DNA from: Sphingobacteriales bacterium 50-39
Lineage (GTDB): Bacteria; Bacteroidota; Bacteroidia; Chitinophagales; Chitinophagaceae
DNA length: 64,000 nucleotides
NCBI GenBank assembly: GCA_001898505.1
Contig: MKTZ01000025.1
Span: 248,001 to 312,000 of the forward strand
Direction: 5' to 3'
The notes beneath the pieces were generated by a model, which worked only from the letters and a program-made list of their open reading frames with translations, had not been told where the DNA came from and ran no database searches. This document shows positions 26,886-35,333 of the stretch, piece after piece (the stretch's first letter is position 1; each line of letters begins with the position of its first letter). The position numbers were made by a program, and so were the translations under genes.

Positions 26886-29414
26886 ATGGCATTGTTTTCT
26901 GTTAGCTTGGCCGGCCAAGGATTAAAGGCTCGTGAACTGAGGCCTCTCGAAGAGAAGTTCGGCAAGAATGAATTCTTAGTTCGGCGGGGGGCGAATATCC
27001 TTCGGACGGCATGGGATATTATCCGCGAGCCGATGTTCCTGATACTGCTGCTGGCTTGTCTGCTTTATTTCCTCCTTGGCGAGACCAGCAACGGCTTGCT
27101 GATGCTGGCGTCCCTCTTCTTTGTAGGAGCGATCTCTTTTTATCAGGAGGTAAAGAGTTCGCATGCCCTCGCTGCTTTGCGGCAATATACCCAGCCGATG
27201 GTAACGGTGGTCAGAGATGGTAAAGAGCAAGTCATCTTATCAAGGGACTTGCTGCCAGGGGATGTTTTTCTTATCGAGGAGGGTGATCTCGTACCCGCTG
27301 ACGCCGATATTTTGCAGGCAAATGACCTGAGCGTCAATGAATCCATACTTACAGGGGAATCCCTGCCGGTGGAGAAGAATGTCGGGTCCACCGAGCCTCG
27401 GCTTTTCCAGGGGACGACCATCAACTCGGGAAAGTGCTACGCACGTGTAACGGCTATCGGCAACAGTACCGAGCTCGGCAAACTCGGAAAATCGATCGCC
27501 GATATCACTACGGCGAAGACGGAGCTTCAGCGCCAGATCAACCGGTTCGTGCGGATCATGGCGCTGCTAGGAACACTCATATTCCTGGTGCTTTGGCTGG
27601 TCAATTTCCTCCATACGGGACAATTGCTGGAAAGCCTTTTGCTAGGACTCACCTTCGCCATGGCGATCATCCCGGAAGAGATACCGGTGGCTTTTTCCTC
27701 CTTTATGGCTTTGGGCGCTTATCATATGGCCCGGTTGGGCATTATTACACGCCAGCCGTTGACCATCGAAAATCTCGGTGCTGTTAGCGTGATTTGCCTG
27801 GATAAGACCGGCACCGTAACGGAGAACCGGATGACGGTAAAGTGGGTATACGATATGGAGCAGGACAGATCGGTGGATATTGCTGGTGATGTCATGCCTG
27901 CGGGGCTTGATGTTGTGCGATACGGCCGCCTGGCCAGCGAAAAAGCACCGTTCGACGCGATGGAGAAGGCCATAGTCGAAGCATATCAACGGCAAGAGCG
28001 GATCGGCGACGGGTCGCTCCTTGAAATTCCCGAAATGATCCACGAATATCCGCTTGGTGGGCAGCCGCCGATGATGACACACGTATACCGGGCGGAAGCG
28101 TTGGGATACGGGGACCAGGGTTTGATAGTGGCAGGCAAAGGGGCACCGGAACGAATACTGGCGGTTTGCAGACTCGATCCATCTTTGGAAGACCGGATAC
28201 GTGTAATGATTATTGACCTGGCCTCGCAGGGTTATAGGGTTCTGGGTGTTTGTGGAGCTCGTCATGCAGGCAATGGATACCCGGCAAAACAAGACGATTT
28301 CGACTGGCAATTCAAGGGTCTGTTGGCCCTATACGATCCACCCAAGATCGAAGTGAGGAAGGAGTTCGCGAAGTGGCAAAGGGCAGGGATTGCGATCAAA
28401 CTGGTGACAGGCGATTTTCCGGCGACTGCGCAGCATATTGGGCAGATGGTTGGTTTGAACACTTCCGGGGTCGTTGTGACAGGCGACGAGATCATGGCGC
28501 AATCGCCTGCTGATCTAAAGAAAACGGCCGCCTCTGCCGCCATTTTTGCACGGATGTTTCCCGAGGCAAAATTAAAGCTGGTGGAGGCCTTGAAGAATAG
28601 TGGTGAAATCGTGGCCATGATGGGGGACGGCGTCAATGATGGTCCGGCTTTGCGGTCCGCGCATATCGGTGTCGCCATGGGTGGTAAGGGTACAGAGATT
28701 GCCCGCCAGGCTGCCGATTTGATCCTTACGGATGATAACCTGGAAAAGGTGACAGAAGCCATCCGCCAGGGTAGGAAGATCTACCATAATCTAAAAAAGG
28801 CCATCCGGTATATCATCTCCATCCACGTCCCTATTATGTTGATCGCTTCTATTCCTCTGCTGCTTGGCTGGAAATTCCCGAATATTTTTACGCCGATCCA
28901 TATCATTTTCCTCGAATTGATCATGGGACCGACTTGTTCGATCTTCTTCGAGAATGAGCCCGTGGAATCCGGTATTATGGAAGTTCCACCGCGCACCCGG
29001 TCAGGCGGGATCTTTACCGGGAAGGAGCTTTCTGTGAGCCTGTTGCAAGGTTCGGTCATTGCCGCTGGGATCATGACGCTTTATTATTACTTTATGGAAA
29101 ATGACCATCCCCTGGAATACGTTCGTACCGTCGTCTTCTTTACGTTGATCTCGGCAAATGTGTTCCTGACTTTTGCCAACCGGTCGTTCGACCTGAATTT
29201 ATTCCATACTCTTCGATATAAGAATTACCTGGCCTGGTATATTATTGCCGCTTCGACGCTTTTCCTGGTGTTGCTGGTGTTCGTTCCCTTCCTTCGTGGA
29301 CTGTTTGGATTGACACAACTTAGCCCGATACACTATGCGGTCTGTCTGGTTGCGGCCGTGATGGTCACCTTATGGTTCGAAGTGTATAAAACCTATTTTA
29401 AAAAGAAAATATGA
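26886..29414 (+). CDS. Cation-transporting P-type ATPase
   Basis: 842 residues from ATG 26886, which starts a normal cation-ATPase N terminus (LAGQGLKARELRPLEEKFGK); the 19 codons above it look non-coding. Conserved parts: actuator loop LTGESLPVEKN, TM4 motif IIPEEIPVAFSSF, phosphorylation site ICLDKTGTVTENRM, hinge MMGDGVNDGPALRSAHIGVA. Eight to ten TM helices. The PEEIP motif resembles PMR1/calcium-type pumps (PEGLP) more than the heavy-metal group, which would have CPx. The ion remains uncertain. It overlaps the universal-stress-protein gene by 4 bases. Confidence 0.9.
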   Translation: MALFSVSLAGQGLKARELRPLEEKFGKNEFLVRRGANILRTAWDIIREPMFLILLLACLLYFLLGETSNGLLMLASLFFVGAISFYQEVKSSHALAALRQYTQPMVTVVRDGKEQVILSRDLLPGDVFLIEEGDLVPADADILQANDLSVNESILTGESLPVEKNVGSTEPRLFQGTTINSGKCYARVTAIGNSTELGKLGKSIADITTAKTELQRQINRFVRIMALLGTLIFLVLWLVNFLHTGQLLESLLLGLTFAMAIIPEEIPVAFSSFMALGAYHMARLGIITRQPLTIENLGAVSVICLDKTGTVTENRMTVKWVYDMEQDRSVDIAGDVMPAGLDVVRYGRLASEKAPFDAMEKAIVEAYQRQERIGDGSLLEIPEMIHEYPLGGQPPMMTHVYRAEALGYGDQGLIVAGKGAPERILAVCRLDPSLEDRIRVMIIDLASQGYRVLGVCGARHAGNGYPAKQDDFDWQFKGLLALYDPPKIEVRKEFAKWQRAGIAIKLVTGDFPATAQHIGQMVGLNTSGVVVTGDEIMAQSPADLKKTAASAAIFARMFPEAKLKLVEALKNSGEIVAMMGDGVNDGPALRSAHIGVAMGGKGTEIARQAADLILTDDNLEKVTEAIRQGRKIYHNLKKAIRYIISIHVPIMLIASIPLLLGWKFPNIFTPIHIIFLELIMGPTCSIFFENEPVESGIMEVPPRTRSGGIFTGKELSVSLLQGSVIAAGIMTLYYYFMENDHPLEYVRTVVFFTLISANVFLTFANRSFDLNLFHTLRYKNYLAWYIIAASTLFLVLLVFVPFLRGLFGLTQLSPIHYAVCLVAAVMVTLWFEVYKTYFKKKI

Positions 29415-30259
29415 AAAAGAAGATAACCATCCTGGTGCCGACAGATTTTTCAACGGCTTCCCGTTCCGGAATGCGTTTCGCCATCCAATGGGCGCAGCAA
29501 CAGGATGCAAAGCTTGTCTTTGTGCATATATTGCAGGTGCTGCGGATGACCGATTGGTCGGATCAACAGTTCGAAGCCTTCCTCAGAGCTGAACGAACTT
29601 TGTATTCCCGACGGCTCAGGAAGGTAGCGGACCAGGTCTGCCGACCCAAGAACGTCTCCAAAGAAAATTATTCTATCGAGGTGCTGGAAGGAGGTAGCGC
29701 AGATATTACGTTGACTGAGCTCGGCGGCAAGCATGCTGGGATCGACCTGATATGTATGTCGACCAGGGGCGCAGGGAAGTTCAAAAAGCTGTTCGGCACC
29801 CATACTGGGAATGTCATACTTCGGTCGGATATCCCGGTAGTCGCCGTACCGGCCAGCTATCGGGCGAAGCCTATCGAACGGATCTTATATGCGACGGATC
29901 TCGCCGACTATGCTTCAGAGATTAGCAGGGTATTGGAGGTAACGCGAGCGCTAAAGGCGGAAGTGATAGTAGTACATTTTCCACAGCCGGGAGAGGCCAG
30001 GCTTAACCCCGCACTCGCCAATAAGATCTGGCAAAAGGAATACGGTTACCCGGTAAAACTGCACTATGAGACCCCCGATCCGGACCTTTCCATCGCGGAT
30101 AATCTGCAGATAGCTATCAGGAAATTGAAGCCTTCTCTAGTAGTGATGTTCACGGACCGGAAACGTACATTATTTCAACGTATTTTTTATCCCAGTCAGA
30201 CCGAAAATCTGTCATTTCAACTAAAGGTTCCGCTTTTGGTAATGGGGAAAAAGGAGTAG
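29411..30259 (+). CDS. Universal stress protein, two UspA domains
   Basis: 282 residues with two UspA domains. The first begins ITILVPTDFSTASRSGMRFA and contains LICMSTRGAGKFKKLFGTHT with the G-x9-G-(S/T) nucleotide loop (GTHTGNVI). The second begins ERILYATDLADYASEISR and is more degenerate. ATGA overlap with the P-type ATPase gene shows translational coupling, so it probably adjusts or responds to ion stress together with the pump (inference). Confidence 0.9.
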   Translation: MKKKITILVPTDFSTASRSGMRFAIQWAQQQDAKLVFVHILQVLRMTDWSDQQFEAFLRAERTLYSRRLRKVADQVCRPKNVSKENYSIEVLEGGSADITLTELGGKHAGIDLICMSTRGAGKFKKLFGTHTGNVILRSDIPVVAVPASYRAKPIERILYATDLADYASEISRVLEVTRALKAEVIVVHFPQPGEARLNPALANKIWQKEYGYPVKLHYETPDPDLSIADNLQIAIRKLKPSLVVMFTDRKRTLFQRIFYPSQTENLSFQLKVPLLVMGKKE

Positions 30260-30270
30260 CGTTTTCGAGA

Positions 30271-31119
30271 CTACTGGCCAGGAAGGACAAGAACGGGCAC
30301 ATGCGAGTGAAAAACGGTTCTCCGGGAATTGTTGCGACGGCATAGCTTATCAATTAAGCTCCGAGGATGGCTAAGAACGGCAACCAAATCGACGTTTTGC
30401 TGCCTGCAATACTCATCGATGGATTCCTGGAGATCATTCCCTTCCAACAGATGGATAAGAAATGTAACATTTGGGAAACTGCGTTGAAGGAACTCCAGAT
30501 AATGGTTCAGGTGCCAGGTCACGTCGAGATATTGTCCTGCCTGCCCTTCGCCTTCATCAATGAACGAAACCACATGTACCGGTGCCTTAAAGATTTCTGC
30601 CAACTCAATCAGCCCGGATAGAGGGCCTTTACCCTCTTCGAATTTCTTGGTAGCCAGCAACAAAGCACCGGGTTCGCGGAACTGGTATTCTGGTGGTACG
30701 GCTGTTACGGGTACCTTACTCCTTGCGATGATATCCGATGTTACGCTACCGATGAAAAACTCCTTCAGTGCACCGGAGCCATGGGCACCCATGACTATAA
30801 GATCAGCCTGCTCTTTCTGAGAAAAGGACAGGATTGCATCGGCGGCCATGCCTTTCGTTAGCCGCAGCTCTATTTTAAGCTGTGGATTTTCTTCGATGAT
30901 CCGGTTCCTGACGAACCTTAGCCGGTCGAATTCTTCTCGGGTATAATTTTCCAAAAATTTGGTATCCAGCGCGACGGGCTCGAGGATCGGGTCTGTGGCC
31001 GCATCCATGGCGTGCAGGACATAGATCGTAGCCCCAAATTTTGCTGCGATTCCCGCCGCGTAGATGGCAGCGAGCATGGCATTATTGGAAAAATCGGTAG
31101 GCACGACAATTTTGCGCAT
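30271..31119 (-). CDS. Universal stress protein, two UspA domains
   Basis: 282 residues from the ATG at 31119 (MRKIVVPTDFSNNAMLAAIY), the same length as the convergent Usp gene at 29411-30259. The frame is open 32 codons further up, but the domain begins exactly here. The first domain has IVMGAHGSGALKEFFIGSVT (ATP-binding loop); the second begins ALLLATKKFEEG and ends VLVLPGQ. Convergent with the first Usp gene, 11 bases between stops. Confidence 0.9.
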   Translation of the reverse strand: MRKIVVPTDFSNNAMLAAIYAAGIAAKFGATIYVLHAMDAATDPILEPVALDTKFLENYTREEFDRLRFVRNRIIEENPQLKIELRLTKGMAADAILSFSQKEQADLIVMGAHGSGALKEFFIGSVTSDIIARSKVPVTAVPPEYQFREPGALLLATKKFEEGKGPLSGLIELAEIFKAPVHVVSFIDEGEGQAGQYLDVTWHLNHYLEFLQRSFPNVTFLIHLLEGNDLQESIDEYCRQQNVDLVAVLSHPRSLIDKLCRRNNSRRTVFHSHVPVLVLPGQ

Positions 31120-31216
31120 AGAGAGTGGTATGTTCCATAAAGCTATACCGCTGGCCTGGACATTGTTATGACGTGGATCTTCAATGAGGGTGATGTTTAT
31201 CACAGATTGTTCCATT

Positions 31217-31564
31217 CTATTTGCTATATAGGAGGAAGGAGAGGCTCAGCCAGGCGAAGCCGACGCAAAAACTAAGGCTGCCGGAAAGGATATATTTCAC
31301 CCCGGTTTGGAGTCTGGAGCTCCAAAGCAGGTAAATTAGCAATCCATAAAAAATGAAGGCGGCGGTCGAATGACCGCTTGGGAAACTGAAATCGTAGGCG
31401 GCGTAATGAGGGGGTCGGCCGGCCGCTGGCGGCGAAATAGGAGTTTTCCCAGATGCGAAGAAGGAAAGAATAACCATGACTGAGCTTACCTTGCGTGAAT
31501 GCAGGTGGGTTGTAACACAATGCAGGACGGTATTATCAAAAGTATATTCCTTTTCGCCGAACAA
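31217..31564 (-). pseudogene. Truncated PAP2-family phosphatase remnant
   Basis: 115 residues show fragments of the PAP2 (lipid phosphatase) family: FGEKEYTFDNTVLHCVTTHL at the start, GRPPHYAAYDFSFPSGHSTA (motif C2, PSGH), and a TM helix. The usual long TM region before C2 is missing, and the C3 motif (SRxxxGxHxxxD) is replaced by an unrelated hydrophobic end. The protein is less than half the family length. Probably a non-functional internal-deletion remnant. It sits between the AI-2E and Usp genes. Confidence 0.6.
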
Positions 31565-31594
31565 TTCGTGTACGATAGTCAGGAACAGATGTTC

Positions 31595-32623
31595 TCATGC
31601 CTGCTGGTTAGGGTGAAATTCTTTACTATATATCCTGATCAGCAAGACAAAGTAGCTAATTAGCAGGGGGCCGAACACCAGGCCCATAAAACCAAACAGT
31701 TTGAGGCCAACGATAACTCCGAAAACGGTGACGATCGGATGGATGTTGCCCAGCTTCTTCAACAGACCCAGGCGGGTGATATAGTCGACGTTGCCGGTGA
31801 TGACAATGCTGTAAATGAGCAGCCCTGTTGCCTGGACGACCTGACCGGCAGAGTAAAGGTAGATGACCATGGGCACCCATATGACCATGATGCCTACTAT
31901 GGGCAGGTAGGCAAATACGGCCGTCAGAAAGGATAGCAGCAGCCAGCCTTTTATTCCAAGAATGAGATAACCAATCCCGGCGACGATACCATGAGCAAGG
32001 GAAACAAGGGGTATTCCCAGGGCAGTGGCTTTTACCATATTATCCGTTTCAACAGCCAGCTGTTTTATATTTTCCGGACTCAGTGGTATCATGCTACTCA
32101 AGTATTTCTCCATCTCTATGCCACTACATAGAAAGTAATACAGGAGGAAAAAGGTAAAGCCGACGTTGGAGAGGACATTGGCCGTGCTGTTAAGCAGGGA
32201 TGGTGCCCAGGAGAAGAGTTGCCTGGTGATGGATTCCGCATTGGCCTCGCTCCATAGCTCCCTGCCCGTATAGTGTTTGAACTTTTGAGAGATCGACTCG
32301 AGGATATCTGCAGCCGCCTTTTGATTGTCGATAAGCCAGCCAACCTTTGGAGAGATCACCATGACTGCCAGATAGAATGGAATAGCGATTCCGACAATCA
32401 GCACGATGATGAACAAGAGAGCCGTAAACCATTTGCTCCATTTTCGGCCAGCGGTGAGGGAAAAGTAATATTTGCGGGTTAAGATGTATAGTGTTACTCC
32501 CCCCAGAAGACCGGGAAGAAAGACGTATAGCGTGGAGGTCAATAAGACACCCATCCCTATGATCAGCGCCAATAACAAAATCTGGCGCAGGCGGGTATTG
32601 AAATTGTCCGGCATGACATCCAT
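31595..32623 (-). CDS. AI-2E family transporter
   Basis: 342 residues with the family layout: two N-terminal TMs (ILLLALIIGMGVLLTSTLYV), one TM around residue 60, a soluble stretch with KVGWLIDNQKAAADILESIS, then five TMs including GIVAGIGYLILGIKGWLLLS and the conserved GNVDYITRLGLLKKLGNIHP-VTVFGVIVGLKLFG motif. Members export autoinducer-2 or small metabolites or exchange ions. The function of this copy cannot be told. Stop lies 30 bases from the PAP2 remnant's start. Confidence 0.9.
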   Translation of the reverse strand: MDVMPDNFNTRLRQILLLALIIGMGVLLTSTLYVFLPGLLGGVTLYILTRKYYFSLTAGRKWSKWFTALLFIIVLIVGIAIPFYLAVMVISPKVGWLIDNQKAAADILESISQKFKHYTGRELWSEANAESITRQLFSWAPSLLNSTANVLSNVGFTFFLLYYFLCSGIEMEKYLSSMIPLSPENIKQLAVETDNMVKATALGIPLVSLAHGIVAGIGYLILGIKGWLLLSFLTAVFAYLPIVGIMVIWVPMVIYLYSAGQVVQATGLLIYSIVITGNVDYITRLGLLKKLGNIHPIVTVFGVIVGLKLFGFMGLVFGPLLISYFVLLIRIYSKEFHPNQQA

Positions 32624-32728
32624 TTATGCAAAGAGAGGTATACCTGTGATGAAAATCAATGGATCAAATCAGCCTACATGCTGATTATCGTCATTATTTA
32701 CCTCTGACACATGCAATAATTTGTTGTT

Positions 32729-33379
32729 ATGAAAAGAAATTCCGCCTCTCCTATAATAATGGCAATAACGTTGCTTTTGCTAGTAGCTACCGCGGGCTGT
32801 GGTCCTTCGGTTCGTCTCACGGCTTCGTGGTATGATGCCAATGAGCCGCCGGCCAGATTTTCCAAGATTCTCGTTCTGGCCATCGGCAAGGACCTGTACA
32901 AGCGACAATTGGCAGAAGGAGCTATCCGGGATGAATTAAGAAAGCATGGGTTCGTCGCCCGTTCCAGCATCGAAGATTTTGGCCCCTCTTTTGGTCAGAA
33001 TGACGATTCCATCGGAATGCGTAGTGCTTTACTCGACCGGGGTTTCGATGCTGCTCTTACCGTTAGGGTTGTGTCGGTCGACGAACATGACCGTTGGATG
33101 CCAGGCACCACGTATTACGGGCCTATAGGGTATTACCGGGGTTTCTATGGCTATTATTACCGGGTTTGGGGCTACTATGCCAATCCAGGTTACCAGGTCA
33201 CCGATGTAAGAGTATTGCTGGAAAGTAACTGCTACCGGATAGCGACAGGCACGCTACTATGGTCTGGTCAGTCGGAGGCATTTACCAGGAATCCGACACC
33301 TGAAACGGCGGTGCGGTATGCGAAAAATGTCGTGGAGGATCTCCTCAGGAAGAGGGTGATCCAGCCTTTAGGACAATAA
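32729..33379 (+). CDS. DUF4136-like lipoprotein
   Basis: 216 residues with a lipobox (LLLVATAGC, Cys 24). The mature part has the DUF4136-like pattern: TASWYDANEPPARFSKILVL near the start, a Tyr/Gly-rich segment (YYGPIGYYRGFYGYYYRVWG), VLLESNCYRIATGTLLWSGQ and a C-terminal helix ending KRVIQPLGQ. Lipid anchor suggests the periplasmic face of a membrane. Function unknown. Monocistronic. Confidence 0.8.
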   Translation: MKRNSASPIIMAITLLLLVATAGCGPSVRLTASWYDANEPPARFSKILVLAIGKDLYKRQLAEGAIRDELRKHGFVARSSIEDFGPSFGQNDDSIGMRSALLDRGFDAALTVRVVSVDEHDRWMPGTTYYGPIGYYRGFYGYYYRVWGYYANPGYQVTDVRVLLESNCYRIATGTLLWSGQSEAFTRNPTPETAVRYAKNVVEDLLRKRVIQPLGQ

Positions 33380-33585
33380 GTTTATCTAAACTTAAAATTA
33401 AATATATATGAAAATATTTTGACAGCCACGTCGGGCGCAGTGAAACAACCGATGGCAACAATTGCAAGAGGTTTGCGTTGGTGTGTTTTTGTTCTTTTTT
33501 AAGAAAAAAAGATGGTGAAGCTTGGTGAGATACCGCTTTTCATCGGGAAAATTACCCTCAAATTGAAACTGTGTTAATAGAGACA

Positions 33586-33806
33586 ATGAATCGTGTCTCG
33601 AAAAACCTGGAGGTTATTCATGCTGCACTTATAAATGAAAACTATTGCTTTAAGAAGGACATTGAATTCGATTTTGAACACCCTATTCTTAAACCTTCGC
33701 GTGGTGTGAAACGGCTACTTCGTAAGTTGGAAAAGTCTGTAAAGAGAGTTGGTTATGTTCCCCTATCATTGAAGCTATTTTATAAAATTGTCGGCTCAAC
33801 CCTCGA
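33586..33806 (+). pseudogene. 5' fragment of an uncharacterised cytosolic protein
   Basis: Reads MNRVSKNLEVIHAALINENY and further to GYVPLSLKLFYKIVGSTLEW. The phrase PLSLKxFYxIVGS is familiar from a family of uncharacterised bacterial proteins related to SMI1-like proteins (recognition uncertain). Directly after it the frame enters sequence antisense to the SusC-like remnant at 33815-34288, so the gene is cut at a rearrangement point. The last 20 codons before the stop at 33873 are foreign. Confidence 0.45.
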
Positions 33807-33814
33807 ATGGCAAA

Positions 33815-34288
33815 TACATATTCCAGCCCCCGGTCTTTATTTCAGCCAGACTTTTAGCAAATTGGCAGTCTAGTAACCCAAACGAATTGCTTCTCTTAAT
33901 GCTGGTGGCCAGGCCGCTGGTGACTACGACTTCGGATAACTCCTGGGAATTGGGGGCTAAGGATAACGTCCAGTTGCCCGGGCGAGTCGATCCAGGTCTG
34001 TTTTTTTTGAAATCCGATGGCACTGAATACGAGCAGATTTTTCTTTTTGGGAAGTGCTATTCGATAGACGCCACTAGAGTCAGAAGAGGCTCCTTCAGTG
34101 GAGCCGGATATTGTTATACTTACGCCTGCGAGCAGCTCGCCTTTTGCAGACAAAATTCTTCCGGATAAAATGCCCTGTGACAAGGAGGTTGTAGCCGTCC
34201 CGATAAGAGACAAGCAGAAGACGGAAGCCTTAATAAATACCTCATAACAATTAGATTTTAGATGAGTTTGTGAAAAAGATCTCCGCAT
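33815..34288 (-). pseudogene. SusC/RagA-type TonB receptor, N-terminal remnant
   Basis: Reverse strand: signal peptide region from ATG 34288 (FIKASVFCLSLIGTATTSLS then QG), a carboxypeptidase-regulatory domain (GRILSAKGELLAGVSITISG), and, after a frameshift near 33960, NSQELSEVVVTSGLATSIKR of the TonB-box/plug region. It then breaks off near LAEIKTGGWN at the junction with the fragment at 33586-33806. No barrel follows. A truncated and frameshifted gene remnant. Confidence 0.72.
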
Positions 34289-34637
34289 ACGGATAGTAAT
34301 CCGCATGTCAAAAAGTAACGGCAAGCAGTATTCTGAAATCAGATGACGACGTGACGTTTATCCGTCCGCCTTTTCAAGTAGGGGTATGCGGGTCTCCAAA
34401 CTAAGCCCCTTGTGAGGACGAACTTGCGGGAAGATTTGAAAAGTAATCTGTACATGGCTATTGTTTTTGCTCCCACCGGAAGGACAACAAAAAGCCATCA
34501 CTACCATGGGAAGGTTAATACCGTTGTTGACAACTTGGAGGTTCTGTATCCATTTTTTATTTCTTTATGCGTAGCAAAGCTACGCTGGTTTACAACACGA
34601 TAAAAGGAATTTGAAACAGAATATTATTAGAAAATAA
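34289..34637. other. Intergenic stretch with hairpin and a copy of the Mg-operon repeat
   Basis: No convincing gene. A perfect 7-bp hairpin GCGTAGC-AAA-GCTACGC lies at 34569-34585 without a T-run. The 17-base sequence ATTAGAAAATAATTAGA at 34626-34642 overlaps the stop of the response regulator and recurs exactly at 39142-39158, upstream of the same operon. Confidence 0.5.
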
Positions 34638-35327
34638 TTAGACAGCCGGCGGAGAAACTGTAAAGATAAACCCCTCTCCCTTCCTGGTATGGATCAGTTT
34701 CGTTGGAAAAGCATGATCGATCTTTTTGCGGAGATAATTAATATAAACGTCGATGAAGTTAGTATTGACCAATGGCACGTTCCATACCTTTTCGGCCAGT
34801 TCCATCCTCGACAACAAGCGCTCACGGTTGAGCACCATATATTCCAACAATTGAAATTCGCGCGGCGTCAACCAAATTTCCCGCCCTTCCCTTTTGACGC
34901 TTTTTCCGTTCAAATTCAATTCCAGATCGCCGTAAATAATGTTCTCGGACAGCGGCGCAGTTTCTCTTTTCCTCCGGTTGACCACCGCTTTGATCCTTGC
35001 CACCAATTCCCGGAGTTCAAACGGCTTGACCAGGTAATCGTCTGCACCCGCGTCAAATCCCCCGATCTTATGATCCGTTTCCCCCCATGCCGACAACATA
35101 ATGATCGGCAGGTCAGCCCTTACTCGCCTGATCGCCTTACAAATCTCTAATCCATCCGAACCCGGCAACAATGCGTCGATCAGCACAATATCATAACTGA
35201 TCGACGTCGCCAGTGTCCTGCCCGAAGTGCCGTCGTAGGTCACGGTTACAGCAAACCCTTCGGCCTCCAATCCATGAGTTATTAGTTCGGCGATCCTCTT
35301 TTCTTCTTCTATAATAAGCGCTTGCAT
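34638..35327 (-). CDS. OmpR-family response regulator of the magnesium operon
   Basis: 229 residues. Receiver domain with phosphoacceptor Asp in IVLIDALLPGSDG and Lys in YLVKPFELREL; winged-helix output domain (LTPREFQLLEYMVLNRERLL, YINYLRKKID, IHTRKGEGFIF). The start of the receiver reads IIEEE instead of the usual (I/V)DD, a conservative change. It is the last gene of an operon with mgtC-like, a small membrane protein and mgtA (7 bases after mgtA) and has no kinase gene next to it. It probably controls its own operon through the 11-bp tandem repeats at 39141-39162. Confidence 0.92.
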   Translation of the reverse strand: MQALIIEEEKRIAELITHGLEAEGFAVTVTYDGTSGRTLATSISYDIVLIDALLPGSDGLEICKAIRRVRADLPIIMLSAWGETDHKIGGFDAGADDYLVKPFELRELVARIKAVVNRRKRETAPLSENIIYGDLELNLNGKSVKREGREIWLTPREFQLLEYMVLNRERLLSRMELAEKVWNVPLVNTNFIDVYINYLRKKIDHAFPTKLIHTRKGEGFIFTVSPPAV

Positions 35328-35333
35328 ATGATG

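Noticed and set aside
34412-34603. 63-residue plus-strand frame between the SusC remnant and the regulator
   Set aside because: Composition is not protein-like and it runs through the perfect hairpin at 34569-34585.
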